Positions 5,858 to 5,878 of a DNA stretch of 5,878 bases are shown piece by piece (the first letter of the stretch is position 1; each line of letters starts with the position of its first letter). The position numbers and the translations under genes are program-made. The stretch covers positions 1 to 5,878 of the forward strand of contig JAFDAE010000256.1 in NCBI GenBank assembly GCA_019314005.1, given 5' to 3'. Under the pieces are notes generated by a model. The model had not been told where the DNA came from, searched no databases, and was given only the letters and a program-made list of their open reading frames with translations. The stretch is from Deltaproteobacteria bacterium (GTDB lineage Bacteria > Desulfobacterota > Desulfobacteria > C00003060 > C00003106).

Positions 5858-5876
5858 AAAAAAAGCCGTGGGCTTT
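5858..5876 (-). terminator. leader hairpin A, GC stem followed by T-run
   Basis: On the minus strand AAAGCC (5876-5871) and GGCTTT (5867-5862) form a 6-bp stem around a CAC loop. Seven Ts run from 5864 to 5858, three of them in the stem. It could be the terminator of an upstream gene or leader ORF outside the window, or the first hairpin of a two-part attenuator. Its GCCCACGG (5873-5866) can pair instead with CTGTGGGT (5844-5837) inside hairpin B (8 pairs, two of them G-U), which would disrupt both hairpins. Confidence 0.55.
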
Positions 5877-5878
5877 AT

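Overview
The window holds five complete, non-overlapping genes, all on the minus strand, for aromatic amino acid biosynthesis. Read 5' to 3' on the minus strand they are: 2-amino-3,7-dideoxy-D-threo-hept-6-ulosonate (ADH) synthase (5791-4994), 3-dehydroquinate synthase II (4823-3831), chorismate mutase/prephenate dehydratase pheA (3586-2486), shikimate dehydrogenase aroE (2273-1461) and EPSP synthase aroA (1316-54). Every frame is intact. No gene-free stretch exceeds 300 bases; the gaps are 144, 212, 244 and 170 bp, with an 87-bp leader at the right edge and 53 bp at the left edge.

The first two genes are the archaeal-type entry into the pathway: aspartate semialdehyde plus a 6-deoxy-ketohexose phosphate gives ADH, then dehydroquinate. 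This replaces DAHP synthase and AroB. The remaining genes are bacterial: a fused P-protein with an ACT domain, AroE and AroA. Archaeal-type entry genes in front of bacterial pheA/aroA, at moderate to low GC, is the arrangement I associate with sulfate-reducing Desulfobacterota (former Deltaproteobacteria), in particular Desulfobacterales-like genomes. This placement is inference from gene content, not from a search. Dehydroquinate dehydratase, shikimate kinase and chorismate synthase are not in the window.

The 87-bp leader (5792-5878) carries two terminator-like hairpins, and part of the first can pair instead with part of the second. The second ends only 22 nt before the start codon of the first gene, so a promoter cannot lie between them. 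I read this as a probable transcription attenuator controlling the cluster; its upstream part is cut off by the window edge.

The most unusual feature is the spacer DNA. Each gap is filled by short tandem units or inverted repeats of a different family: 8-mers CACGAAAR (left edge and the 4824-4993 gap), 9-mers nnCACGAAR in a large inverted repeat (1317-1460), TAATCCTC 8-mers, a GGGCAGGC hairpin, seven TGACCTC 7-mers and a 14-bp direct repeat (2274-2485), a composite element with about 10-nt units and nested inverted arms (3587-3830), and ACACTTA-type 7-mers (4824-4993). None enters a coding region beyond touching the pheA stop codon. No mobile-element gene, tRNA, rRNA or CRISPR array is visible.
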